The translations under genes were made by a program, and so were the position numbers. Source: Paenibacillus typhae (GTDB lineage Bacteria; Bacillota; Bacilli; Paenibacillales; Paenibacillaceae). Taken from it: 64,000 nucleotides of DNA. Location: contig NZ_FNDX01000021.1 of NCBI RefSeq assembly GCF_900099765.1, positions 35,636 through 99,635 on the forward strand. The letters run 5' to 3'. Of this stretch, positions 51,783 to 60,913 are shown one piece after another; within the stretch, counting starts at the first letter, position 1, and the number at the start of each line of letters is the position of its first letter. The notes beneath the pieces are model-generated. The model worked only from the letters and a program-made list of their open reading frames with translations. It did no database searches and was not told where the DNA came from.

Positions 51783-52688
51783 TTATTCACCCACCTTTCT
51801 AAGGAGCTTTTGGACGATAAGGTTGGAGGCGACCATGATCAGGAACAGCACAGTTGCAATCGCTGACGCATATCCCATCTCAAATCTGGTGGTGCCAAAA
51901 TCAATCAGATGCGTGACGATCGTCTCTGCCGCATAGTTCACACTCGGGAACCCGGCCAGGGCAATCGAGACATCGGCTACGGCAAAAGCGGTCGTAATCT
52001 GGATTACGGCGCCGAACATTAATTGCGGCCGCATCGACGGAAGCGTGATGTACCACAGCTCCTGCCAGCGGTTTTTGATTCCGTCCACAGCTCCGGCTTC
52101 ATATAAAGTACTGTCTACCGTCTGCAGACCTGCGATGAACGCCAGGAAGCCGGTTCCCAGACTGAGCCACAGCTGCACCAGGATGATAATCGGCATAATG
52201 TAGCCTTCCGTCTTCAGCCACTGGATCGGCTCCAGAATGAAGCCGAAGCGCAGCAGCAGGCCGTTCATTATGCCGTACCGGTCACCGGAGAAAATCATCA
52301 GCCAGATGAAGTAGACGTTCCCCGAAATCGAAGGCGCATAGAAGACAAGCGTCATTACTGCCCTAAGCTTGGGTGACAGCTCATTGATGATCCATGCGAA
52401 CACAAAACAGGCAATGTAGCTGATGGGCCCTGTAATCACTGCGAACAGCAGCGTATTTTTGAGGGCGATCAGGAAAACGTCATCCTCCAGGAACAGGCGG
52501 GTATAGTTCTGCCAGCCGATAAACTTCGGAAACTCTAACATATTGAAATATGTGAAGCTGAGCACAATCGACACCAGGACAGGCAACACCGTAAACACGG
52601 CGAACAGGATCATGTACGGTGCCATTAAAAAATAGGAATGCTTATTGGCTCTTATCTCATGCCATTTCAGGCTCCACCAATTCTGCAC
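51783..52688 (-). CDS. Sugar ABC transporter permease, MalF type (first pair)
   Basis: The start is the GTG at 52688, which follows GGGGGAGGAG; the open frame extends into the upstream gene but without a ribosome binding site. The 301-residue protein begins with an amphipathic NWWSLKWHEIRANKHSYF segment, then six membrane helices. The EAA loop is TLYEAGAVDGIKNRWQELWY at about 185-204, slightly divergent. It is 22 nt downstream of the large binding-protein stop. Confidence 0.92.
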   Translation of the reverse strand: MQNWWSLKWHEIRANKHSYFLMAPYMILFAVFTVLPVLVSIVLSFTYFNMLEFPKFIGWQNYTRLFLEDDVFLIALKNTLLFAVITGPISYIACFVFAWIINELSPKLRAVMTLVFYAPSISGNVYFIWLMIFSGDRYGIMNGLLLRFGFILEPIQWLKTEGYIMPIIILVQLWLSLGTGFLAFIAGLQTVDSTLYEAGAVDGIKNRWQELWYITLPSMRPQLMFGAVIQITTAFAVADVSIALAGFPSVNYAAETIVTHLIDFGTTRFEMGYASAIATVLFLIMVASNLIVQKLLRKVGE

Positions 52689-52710
52689 GGCTTGCTCCTC
52701 CCCCTTGCTG

Positions 52711-55671
52711 CTATAGACCAAACTCTTTGCGCTTGGTGCTGATCTCATCCTGGATATATTGAACGTAGTCCATGATGGATTCCCGGGCCTCCACATTGCC
52801 GACTACCGTCTTGTAGAAGGCATTGAATAAATGTCTTCCGGTAAAATATCCGCCCGGCACCTCAGGCACACCCTCGGCCCATTCGAACTGGGCTTTCAGA
52901 TTATCGTAGTCGGCAACAGGCCAGGGCAGACTGTCCAGCGCCTTGATGTTGGCGGTCGGATAACGCGCGGCAGCCCCCATCAGGCCTTCCATTTCGCGTC
53001 CAAACACAGTTTGCGTCTCCTCGCTGGTCCACCACTTCATGAATGCCCAAGAAGCATCCTTATCGTTCGCCTTCTCCATCATGATGACGCCGCTTCCGCC
53101 GCTGGAGACCGTCCGGTCGATCGTGCCGTCCTCCTTCACGGTTCCGGGTATCGGCACAAAGCCCCACATGCCCCGGATCTCAGGAGCGAAGACGGACAGC
53201 TGGTTATAGACCGTGTAATCCGCTATGCCAAAAGGCATCTCCCCGGTGCGGAACCGGTTCGCAAAGTCATATTCGCGCTCCAGCTTGTAGTCGGTGTAAA
53301 ACTCCGTCCACTGCTTGAAGGTCTCGATGCCGGTCCGGGAATCCAGATCCGATTCCTCCCCGCCGTCACGGTAGAACTGCCCGCCGTTCTGAAACAGCAG
53401 TGCCGCGTACATCGAGTTGGGCGGAATATTCTGCCCCTGGACCGCGGACTGGACGACTACCGGGAGCCCGAACTGCATATGATTTTTGCTTAGGACAGCC
53501 AGCAGAGTCGACACATCCTGCCAGGTCTGCGGCACCTCCAGATGCAGCTCCTCCAGAATATCCTTGCGGTAGAACAGCATGTTGAAGGTCTGGGTCTCCG
53601 GCAGGGCATAGGCGCCGCCGTCATACCGGAACGGCACCATCGCGCTGTCACGGAAACGGCCCTCCACTTCACTGAAGTCTGCGAACTGCGTCAGATCTGC
53701 CGCAGCTTTGCGCATGGCAAAGTTAACAGGAAGATCGGTGCCGATCTGCATCGCCACATCCGGCCCTTGGCCGGCCAGTGTAGCAGGCAGCAGCGTGGAC
53801 ATGTTCACCAGCTTCAGATTCACGTTAATGCCGGTCTCCGGCGTAAAGGTCTCGTCGATCATCGCCTTCATCGTGTTGGCCTGATCCCGTCCGCTTCCGA
53901 TCCATACGGTGACGGACTTCTGGTCCGCTTCCTCGGAGACATTGCCGATCTGGTTATAATCGGTAAAGAAGGAGGCAAGGAACGTCGCCGCCTCATGCTT
54001 GATCTTTGAGCCGAGGCCCATTCCCTGCTTCGGAAGCTTCATATCCGGTGAAGCCACATACAGCGCGTCAATCTCCAGCGGCTGCTCTCTGGCCTGCTGG
54101 ACCCATGTGCCGAGGCCCCCGGTATTCGTCTTGTAGGCGGTAAGCCTTCTCGGGATCGTATCCGGGTCCTCGATCAGCTCGCTAAGCTGCTGCGCCATCG
54201 TCTTAAGCAGCGCTTCCTGGTCGCTGGACTGTCCCGACAGCTCTACCAGCCGTTTGGCGACGCCCATCAGCCGGTCATGCTCGGTCCCGAATACCTCCAG
54301 CATATCCGGCACCTTCTTATCCAGCTGGTAATCGCGGTATTCATCCGGCTTCGTGCCGGTAATCATCAGAATTTTGCGGTACATCGAATTAAGGTTGTAC
54401 AGGCTTTCCTCCACCTCACGGATCAGCGGAGCGAACTCGCCCAGGCTGGCCTCAAGACGCACCACATGCTTGCCTTTTTCAAGATGGTACAGATAGGGTT
54501 CATCTCCGCCCATCACATCCAGCCGGTAGCCGCTTTTATAGCGGAAAGGGACCATGGCCATTTCGGTAAACGGCACCACACCATCAATGGTCAGTTTGCG
54601 GGTGGAGTAAATTCCCCTTACAAAATTCTGCTGCGTTTTAAAGGCCATCTTGTATAGCCCGGTCTCAGGAACATCGATTTCCCATTCGATCCACTGGCCG
54701 GGTATCCGCCAGTTAAAGCCGCCAATGGTGTTGATTCTGATCTTGGAGGCGCTGTACGGTTGAACCGCAGAGCTCGAACGCTCACTGAGCGGATACAGGG
54801 TTGGCGAGGATTTCGCGGCCGCTGCCTCCCCTTCAATGACCAGCAGCTGATTCTCCGCAGGCTGCGCACCGGCGGCCTCCAGCTGCTTTTTCAGCTCCTC
54901 GTAGGACAGCGGCTCAGGCTGCTTGTACAGCTTCAGCTGCCTGATGATAACCGGTTCTCTGGAAGACTCAAGTGCCACTGTATGGATTCCTTTAGAGAAA
55001 TAAAATAAAAAGGGCTCATTTTCATACCCGTCAGAATCCTGAAACGGCTTCTCGCTCCAGCGCGGCTGCTCAATCTGTCTCGGTCTCAGATCATTGCCCT
55101 GATTATCTCTTTTCAGCTGATCCAGCTGATTCACCCAGATGCGGTCAAACTGCAGAAAAGCAGCCTCACGAAACGGCAGCTCTCCGTCAATGTACAGTGC
55201 GCGCTCGATTGCCGAGCTTTTGCCTGCAACCGGATAATACAGCATGGACAGATTATAGAGACCGGCTTCAGCGACGGTGACCGTCCATTCCACCTTGCCA
55301 GACTCACCGGTGAGTAAGGACTCTCCGGCCATCCCTTCGTAATCAGACAGCTTGCTGATTCCGCTGCCCTCAGCCAGGCTGTAATCCGCAGCCTCAATAA
55401 TAATTTCCTGCTCCGGTCTGGCAGCATCCTTATGCCCGGCCAGGTAGGCTGCGTACTTATCCTGGTTAAAGGCTGCTGTTCCTTCTGCAGCGGCTGCATC
55501 ATCGGGAATTTGTCCCGCTGCGTCTGTCGTCTGCACATTCTTTGTTGCCGTTACTCCCTGATCACTTGCATTTGCCTGTACGTTCAAGCCTGCCGGAAGC
55601 ATAAGCAACAAGGCTAAAGCGGCAAGCGTTATATTCTTGGCCAGTTGGAAACGGCTAGTTTTACCGGTCAC
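52711..55671 (-). CDS. 986-residue solute-binding protein with extra N-terminal modules
   Basis: Sec signal peptide at 1 to about 34 without lipobox. Two beta-rich modules that look like carbohydrate-binding jelly rolls occupy about 85-255 (EIIIEAADYSLAEGSG, VEWTVTVAEAGLYNLSMLYY) and 270-425 (LLVIEGEAAAAKSS, IEWEIDVPETGLYKMAFKTQ). A helical linker follows, then from about 590 a type 1 solute-binding domain: KSVTVWIGSGRDQANTMKAM, GPDVAMQIGTDLPVNFAMRK, TQTFNMLFYRKDILEELHLE, and MEKANDKDASWAFMKWWTSE. Typical binding proteins are 400-550 residues. The start is GTG after AAGGAGG. It presumably feeds the two permeases directly downstream. Confidence 0.88.
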   Translation of the reverse strand: MTGKTSRFQLAKNITLAALALLLMLPAGLNVQANASDQGVTATKNVQTTDAAGQIPDDAAAAEGTAAFNQDKYAAYLAGHKDAARPEQEIIIEAADYSLAEGSGISKLSDYEGMAGESLLTGESGKVEWTVTVAEAGLYNLSMLYYPVAGKSSAIERALYIDGELPFREAAFLQFDRIWVNQLDQLKRDNQGNDLRPRQIEQPRWSEKPFQDSDGYENEPFLFYFSKGIHTVALESSREPVIIRQLKLYKQPEPLSYEELKKQLEAAGAQPAENQLLVIEGEAAAAKSSPTLYPLSERSSSAVQPYSASKIRINTIGGFNWRIPGQWIEWEIDVPETGLYKMAFKTQQNFVRGIYSTRKLTIDGVVPFTEMAMVPFRYKSGYRLDVMGGDEPYLYHLEKGKHVVRLEASLGEFAPLIREVEESLYNLNSMYRKILMITGTKPDEYRDYQLDKKVPDMLEVFGTEHDRLMGVAKRLVELSGQSSDQEALLKTMAQQLSELIEDPDTIPRRLTAYKTNTGGLGTWVQQAREQPLEIDALYVASPDMKLPKQGMGLGSKIKHEAATFLASFFTDYNQIGNVSEEADQKSVTVWIGSGRDQANTMKAMIDETFTPETGINVNLKLVNMSTLLPATLAGQGPDVAMQIGTDLPVNFAMRKAAADLTQFADFSEVEGRFRDSAMVPFRYDGGAYALPETQTFNMLFYRKDILEELHLEVPQTWQDVSTLLAVLSKNHMQFGLPVVVQSAVQGQNIPPNSMYAALLFQNGGQFYRDGGEESDLDSRTGIETFKQWTEFYTDYKLEREYDFANRFRTGEMPFGIADYTVYNQLSVFAPEIRGMWGFVPIPGTVKEDGTIDRTVSSGGSGVIMMEKANDKDASWAFMKWWTSEETQTVFGREMEGLMGAAARYPTANIKALDSLPWPVADYDNLKAQFEWAEGVPEVPGGYFTGRHLFNAFYKTVVGNVEARESIMDYVQYIQDEISTKRKEFGL

Positions 55672-55807
55672 CAGAAGTCCTCCTTACAGCAGAAGCCGCA
55701 GTTCCCCTTGTACGGGAAGGCTGGCATACTGTGGTGAAATCTTACCTGAATGCAGCAGGGGAAGCCCGCAGGCTCCCCCGCCGCAAAAGCGGCCTCGGCC
55801 GCTCCTG

Positions 55808-57169
55808 TTACTTGCCCAGCTTGGCAATGGAAGCCTCTGCTTCCGGTTTATACTTCTCGGCAGTCGCAGTAACCGACTGGTTATCTACGATAATATCCTT
55901 CATAAAGCCGTAGGTAGGGAAATCAGGATAAGCGGTTTCCAGCAAAATCTGGCCTGTGTTATTGATATGGTCATGCAGCATTGCTACATCCTCTTCATGG
56001 GCATAGATGCTTTCCAGCCATTCCTGGCTCGGGAAATCGCCGGTTTGGGTAATGTCATACGTTTCCTCGAACGCCTGATACACAGCAGACGGATCTTTTA
56101 CACCCTTAGGAATAAAGAAGGCATTCTTTCCGTTATCCGCATACGTCACCTCAGGAGATCCCGATGGGCCGTTAGGGAACGGCACGACACCGAAATCAAA
56201 CGTCAGGTCGCCCAGATTCCATACCGGAGCCGGGAACATCGCCACATCGCCGTCTTTGAAGGTATTGAACTCGTCATAGCCGATTTTGTCAGTGCCTTTG
56301 ACCTTCATGACATTCTCCACATTGTAGAGGCGGTTGATGAATTCAGCAGTTTCAATCACCTTCGGATCGGTCAGGCCTTGGGTGCCTGTCGCCTCGTCAA
56401 CAATTTTGCCTCCGTTGGCTGCAGAGAAATTGCGGAGGATGTCGATAGCCCAGCCCGAGAAACCGTAGGTGTCGATTTTGCCGTCATTATCGGTATCCTT
56501 GGTAGCCTGCTTGGCGATTTCGATGAACTTATCCCAGTTCCATTGTCCGCTCGCGTATACCTCCTGCAGGTCGGGCAGGCCCAGCTTCTTGAATAAGTCG
56601 CGATTGTAATGCAGGCCGGCACCGCCGGTTCCCGGCTCCGCAAAAGCATAGTATTCATTGGCGATCTGCGGGGCTTTGACCAGTAGTGTCGCTTCATTGT
56701 TAATATTCGATTCAGCCGTTGTGAACTCGCTGACCTTCATCAGCTGCCCCTTGAGAATGGCCGGCCAGGCCGAGTTATATTCCATAATCACGATGTCGGC
56801 AAAGGGCTCTCCCGTAAGCGCAGTTGCTGTAAACTTCGGCATATATTCTTCAAACGGCACATTCACGAATTCAAATTTACAGTTGTATTTCTTCTCCACC
56901 TCGGCAATCTTGGCCAGCCGCTCCTTCTCGGAGGCTGAATTGCCCGCCGGCTTGAGATCCCACCAGGCAGCCACCTTAATAACGCGCCCGCCCATATCCA
57001 CTGGTGCTGCCGTAGGCTCTGCCGTCGCTTCTGCAACCGCTTCTGTTGCAGCCGGCTCTGCGGTGGGATTATTTTTGGGACTGTTGGCTGCATTATTCCC
57101 GCCGCTGCAGGCTGTAAGCAGAAAGACCAGGCACAGCAATAAAACGGAAAACCCCTTTACTCTTTTCAT
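55808..57169 (-). CDS. Sugar-binding lipoprotein (first gene of the cluster)
   Basis: The ATG at 57169 follows GGGAGG with 8 nt spacing, and the frame upstream of it is in an AT-rich promoter region. The 453-residue product has lipobox LTACSGG at about 17-23 and an Ala/Glu/Pro linker (to about 60). The binding domain starts GRVIKVAAWWDLKPAGN, with FADIVIMEYNSAWPAILKG and YAFAEPGTGGAGLHYNRDLF. It is the first gene of the cluster and faces the LacI-type regulator. Two binding proteins in series is unusual; this one may be the high-affinity sugar receptor and the next one a specialised version. Confidence 0.92.
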   Translation of the reverse strand: MKRVKGFSVLLLCLVFLLTACSGGNNAANSPKNNPTAEPAATEAVAEATAEPTAAPVDMGGRVIKVAAWWDLKPAGNSASEKERLAKIAEVEKKYNCKFEFVNVPFEEYMPKFTATALTGEPFADIVIMEYNSAWPAILKGQLMKVSEFTTAESNINNEATLLVKAPQIANEYYAFAEPGTGGAGLHYNRDLFKKLGLPDLQEVYASGQWNWDKFIEIAKQATKDTDNDGKIDTYGFSGWAIDILRNFSAANGGKIVDEATGTQGLTDPKVIETAEFINRLYNVENVMKVKGTDKIGYDEFNTFKDGDVAMFPAPVWNLGDLTFDFGVVPFPNGPSGSPEVTYADNGKNAFFIPKGVKDPSAVYQAFEETYDITQTGDFPSQEWLESIYAHEEDVAMLHDHINNTGQILLETAYPDFPTYGFMKDIIVDNQSVTATAEKYKPEAEASIAKLGK

Positions 57170-57193
57170 TCGTATAACCTCCCGTAATTTAAA

Positions 57194-57206
57194 TAAAGCG
57201 CTTACA
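57194..57206. promoter_or_regulatory. cre-like operator candidate 1
   Basis: TAAAGCGCTTACA contains the AAGCGCTT palindrome and, read on the minus strand, TGTAAGCGCTTTA. This resembles sites for LacI/CcpA-type repressors. It lies only 25 nt upstream of the binding-protein start, where a bound repressor would block transcription. Confidence 0.5.
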
Positions 57207-57357
57207 GACGTGTATAAAAAAATAACAACTTTGCAGAAAACCCGTTCTTTTCGGCATACCACCTTTTCATTTGTTATTAATTTTGTTTTTATTTTGCATA
57301 ACAAATATTACCACCCGTTAGGCAAACGGTCAATCCTATTTTGATGGTTTTTTAGAT

Positions 57358-57373
57358 TTAACGCGCTTTCATT
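57358..57373. promoter_or_regulatory. cre-like operator candidate 2
   Basis: TTAACGCGCTTTCATT, on the minus strand AATGAAAGCGCGTTAA, is a poorer match to LacI-type sites than candidate 1. Two sites 160 nt apart would allow looping by a tetrameric repressor, but this is speculative. Confidence 0.35.
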
Positions 57374-57623
57374 TTCTAATTTATGTATCAAAACCTAATT
57401 TAATGAATGATTTAACCTCTTTTTATTAATTAAGTGATAACAAAAATAACATTAAACAAAACAAAATCCACCAAACAACTCTTTATTACTACTCATTTAA
57501 ATCTGTTCTTTTTTATTTTTTATCCCAAAAAAAAGATGTGTGAGCCCGGCCTTCTTCATGTAGAATTGTTAATACGGCTCCCTTTTGACAAGCTGACCAA
57601 TCTGACTAGAGTAGGATGATTTT

Positions 57624-58628
57624 ATGCGACGCAAAGTAACGATTCAATCGATAGCAGACTTCACAGGACTATCCAAATTTGCAGTTTCACGGGCCTTATC
57701 GAATAAACCAGGAGTCAGCTCCCAAACCCGGGATACGATCCTCAAAGCCGCCGGCCAGCTTGGCTATTTCAAGGACTCTCTGCCGGCAAAAGCTCCGGGC
57801 GGACCGGTTGATCTGGATATGCGCAAATGGTCCGGGACCATTGTGATTCTGTTTCCTAACGTCCGCTACCAGAACCCGGAATCCTTATACTGGGGCCCCG
57901 TGTTTAACGGCATCTCCTCCCGGCTGGACCAGCGGGGCATTAACGTAGTGACCTTAACCGAACCCAAAGGAGACTCCCTATTCTCCCTTCTGCATCCCGA
58001 AGCCATAATGGGTGTGATTACGGTCGGCTCGATTTCCACCCCTATTCTGCTGGAGATCAGAAGCCTTGGGATTCCGGTGATGATGGTGGATCACGCCGAT
58101 CCCGGCTTCAAGAGTGATTCCATCTTTACCGATAACTTGACTGTCATGAAGGAGCTAATGAGCCTGGCCATCGGAAAGGGGTATTCCCGCTTCCAGTTTA
58201 TCGGCAACATCCGCGATGCCGAGAGCTTCTACGAGCGCTTTCTGGTGTTCCGTGCAGCACTGGAGGATAAAGGGATCGGACTTAGCCAGATCCCTTCCCT
58301 GATCGGACCTGAAATTGACCAGTTCAGGGAGACCTTCGCCGCTGCAGTCACCGAGCACGGCCTGCCAGACATCTTCATATGCGCCAACGATACCTACGCG
58401 TTGTTCGCGATTGAAACCCTGGAATACATGGGCCTGCCCGTCCCCGCCAATCTGGCCTTCACCGGCTTTGATAACACCTATCCTTCACTGCCTTTGCTGG
58501 CTACTGTTGATGTCGATAAGGGCCAGCTTGGTATGCGGGCCGTCGACCAGATGCTGTGGAGAATTCTTAATCCCGGCACAAGCTTTGAAAAAATCCTGAT
58601 CCAGGCCGATCTGATCATCAAAGGCTGA
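57624..58628 (+). CDS. LacI-family transcriptional regulator
   Basis: A 334-residue repressor. The N-terminal helix-turn-helix is TIQSIADFTGLSKFAVSRAL at about 6-25, with the hinge helix following (ILKAAGQLGYF), then the periplasmic-binding-protein-like effector domain (IVILFPNVRYQNPESLYWGP; VPANLAFTGFDNTYPSLPLL). It is divergent from the ten-gene cluster and is the obvious local regulator. The start is ATG with no strong ribosome binding site. It ends before a strong hairpin. Confidence 0.93.
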   Translation: MRRKVTIQSIADFTGLSKFAVSRALSNKPGVSSQTRDTILKAAGQLGYFKDSLPAKAPGGPVDLDMRKWSGTIVILFPNVRYQNPESLYWGPVFNGISSRLDQRGINVVTLTEPKGDSLFSLLHPEAIMGVITVGSISTPILLEIRSLGIPVMMVDHADPGFKSDSIFTDNLTVMKELMSLAIGKGYSRFQFIGNIRDAESFYERFLVFRAALEDKGIGLSQIPSLIGPEIDQFRETFAAAVTEHGLPDIFICANDTYALFAIETLEYMGLPVPANLAFTGFDNTYPSLPLLATVDVDKGQLGMRAVDQMLWRILNPGTSFEKILIQADLIIKG

Positions 58629-58664
58629 TACCCGGATTCGGGTACCCTGTCCGCAATCAACGCC

Positions 58665-58725
58665 AAAAAACCTCTCTTTAGCGAAATGGAAGCTTACACT
58701 TCATTTCACTAAAAGAGAGGTTTTA
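58665..58725. terminator. Bidirectional terminator after the LacI gene
   Basis: AAAACCTCTCTTTA pairs with TAAAAGAGAGGTTTT, and GCGAAATG with CATTTCAC above it. A-runs and T-runs flank it on both sides; convergent with the radical-SAM gene. Confidence 0.88.
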
Positions 58726-58742
58726 TTGTGGACAGACGTCTA

Positions 58743-59618
58743 TCAGGTCCCGAACCGCTGGCGGTACCCGCACTTGCGGCACAGCTCCTCCACCGCTTCC
58801 CTGCGGGAGAAGCCGTAGAACAGATTATTCGCCCGCTCGCCCTCGATAATCTCGGAGAACGGCTGCTCATGCAGATTGCCGAGGTTGATGACGCCCTCGC
58901 CGTCCAGACAGCACGGTACCACCGTGCCGTCAACCAGCACCGCTGCCTGGCTGCGCAGCGCATGGCAAAAGCCTTTGCCGTCGTCCTCCGGCTCATGCAG
59001 GGCCGGCCATCTGAACTCATGGTCCTGGTTCAGATAGACGCGCGGCGCAATCTTGACGCCGCTGCCGGGAACCACCTTCTCTTCAATCCGGTAGTCCAGA
59101 TTGAAGGCCTCCTCCAGCACCGCCAGCGTCTCGCGGTTGCGCATCCGCGTTACGTTCGTCTGGTTGTCCTCCGTCAGATTCCACAGCCGGAAGGAGATAA
59201 TGACGCCTTGCGCCGAGGCTTCGCGGACAAACGAGATAATCTCCCGCAGATAGCCCTCACGGTTCTCGGAGCCCTCATGCCCGTCGAAGCTGTGCAGGGA
59301 GAAATTCATCTGGCGCAGCGCCGGCTTGCCGATAATCTTGGGCCCGGCCTTATGAATCAGCGTTCCGTTAGTCGTAATATTAACCTTGAAGCCTTTGGCA
59401 TGTGCAGCATCCAGCAGCTCGCCGATCTTCGGATGCAGCAGCGGCTCTCCCTTAACATGAAGATAGATATGATTGCTGTGCGGCTTGATCTCATCCAGGA
59501 TTTTGTTGAAGGTGTCCAGCTTCATAAAGTTTTTCGTCCGCTCCGTCGGCGGGCAAAAGCTGCAGGCCAGATTGCAGACGCTTGTAATCTCGATGTATAC
59601 CTTTTTAAATGTCTTCAA
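58743..59618 (-). CDS. Radical SAM protein with SPASM-like C-terminal cysteines
   Basis: A 291-residue protein. The cluster-binding motif is CNLACSFC with C15, C19 and C22. The next block, LHVKGEPLLHPKI, is the usual GEP-type SAM-binding segment. The C-terminus has further cysteines (FCHALRSQ, VPCCLDGEG, CRKCGY), consistent with an auxiliary iron-sulfur cluster, as in SPASM-type proteins that modify peptides or sugars. It starts at TTG, 6 nt after GGGGAG. It is 18 nt downstream of the oxidoreductase gene, so the two are likely co-transcribed. No substrate is evident. Confidence 0.88.
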   Translation of the reverse strand: MKTFKKVYIEITSVCNLACSFCPPTERTKNFMKLDTFNKILDEIKPHSNHIYLHVKGEPLLHPKIGELLDAAHAKGFKVNITTNGTLIHKAGPKIIGKPALRQMNFSLHSFDGHEGSENREGYLREIISFVREASAQGVIISFRLWNLTEDNQTNVTRMRNRETLAVLEEAFNLDYRIEEKVVPGSGVKIAPRVYLNQDHEFRWPALHEPEDDGKGFCHALRSQAAVLVDGTVVPCCLDGEGVINLGNLHEQPFSEIIEGERANNLFYGFSRREAVEELCRKCGYRQRFGT

Positions 59619-59636
59619 GTGCTGCTCCCCATTTCA

Positions 59637-60623
59637 CTATAAATCCGATGCATAACGCAGGCCGATCTGGCGTCTGGCTTCCTCCATAACTTCCGCTACC
59701 GCCAGCGAACTTTCATGGCTGTTGATGCTGCTCTCGCGCTGGCCGTTTTTCAGCAGCTGGGTGAATTCATGCGCCTCATAATACATCGCTTCGTATACCT
59801 GAGGTACAGTAAGCTCCTCTACCGTTCCGTCGCGGTAATGGATTTTGACCTGATACGGCTGGTTGATTTTATCGATGACCATCGTCCCGTTCTCCCCCTG
59901 AATTTCAGCAGGCAGGTAGGAGTCGGTAATTTTGGAGTGCATCACAACGGCATCCATATCTGGGTAGCTCATGACCATGCTGCCTTCGCCATCTACCCCG
60001 GAGGACAGCATGTAGCCGGTCGCCTTGACCGCATCCGGTTTGCCGAACAGCGCCACCATCGGATACAGACAGTATATGCCCAGATCCATCAGCGAGCCGT
60101 TAGAATATTCCGGGTTGAACGCATTCAGCACAGTCCCCTGGAGGTACGCGTCGTATCTGGATGAGTATTGACAATAGCTGGCGAAATAACGCCGCACTGT
60201 GCCAAGCTTATAGAGATTATCTTTAATTACGGTGAAGTTAGGCATCATCGTCGACTTCATCGCTTCCATCAGCAGCACATCATTAGCCCGGGCAGCTTCA
60301 ATCATAAGCTTCAGCTCCTTGCTGTTGGAAGCAGCAGGCTTCTCACACAAGACATGCTTGCCGTGATTCATGCAGATGATCGCCTGCTCGGCGTGCATGG
60401 AGTTAGGACTGGCTATGTACACAGCGTCCACTTCCGGGCTGGACACCATATCCTCCAGATTCGTATAAATCGCAGCCCCCGCATATTTAGCGGCAAAAGC
60501 CTGACCTTTTTCCTCTGTACGGGAATACACCGCAGTCAGAATAAAATCCTCATTTTCAAGTCCAGCCTGAATAAAACGGTCTGTAATCCAGTTGGTGCCA
60601 ACGACCCCGAAACGAATTGTCAT
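59637..60623 (-). CDS. Gfo/Idh/MocA family oxidoreductase
   Basis: A 328-residue dinucleotide-dependent dehydrogenase. The Rossmann start is IRFGVVGTNWITDRFIQAGL, and the lysine motif is VLCEKPAASNSKEL. The C-terminal domain has GSLMDLGIYCLYPMVALFGK. Members act on sugars and inositol derivatives. It shares little with the oxidoreductase at 1561-2562. It is upstream of the radical-SAM gene on the same strand, so the two may act on a common metabolite. Confidence 0.9.
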   Translation of the reverse strand: MTIRFGVVGTNWITDRFIQAGLENEDFILTAVYSRTEEKGQAFAAKYAGAAIYTNLEDMVSSPEVDAVYIASPNSMHAEQAIICMNHGKHVLCEKPAASNSKELKLMIEAARANDVLLMEAMKSTMMPNFTVIKDNLYKLGTVRRYFASYCQYSSRYDAYLQGTVLNAFNPEYSNGSLMDLGIYCLYPMVALFGKPDAVKATGYMLSSGVDGEGSMVMSYPDMDAVVMHSKITDSYLPAEIQGENGTMVIDKINQPYQVKIHYRDGTVEELTVPQVYEAMYYEAHEFTQLLKNGQRESSINSHESSLAVAEVMEEARRQIGLRYASDL

Positions 60624-60913
60624 GAGTGATCCCGTCCTTTGTCTTTTTAATCTATAAATGCTATTTTCTCATTCCATGTCAGGGATGTCCACTTTTTGAA
60701 GGGTAATTTCCGACAATTTCCGCTAGATTTTTTATGTGAAAAAATGCACCTGGAGAACTGGAGCATCCGGCCCGGTAATTGCCTGTCAATAGTCTGTAAA
60801 AAAGCGGCTGTCAGCAGAATGTCCGGCATTCCCATTGATATTCAGCAATAACGCCAACAGCAAAAAGCCCGCTCTTTTTTCAAGAACGGACCTTGCTTAC
60901 ACCTGTTATCTTT

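Larger units (their letters stand above)
57170..57623. other. AT-rich divergent regulatory region
   Basis: This 454-nt gap separates the cluster's first gene from the LacI-type regulator and should hold both promoters. It is markedly A/T-rich compared with the flanking genes. It contains two cre-like operator candidates (listed separately) and no coding frame that I would support. Confidence 0.7.
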
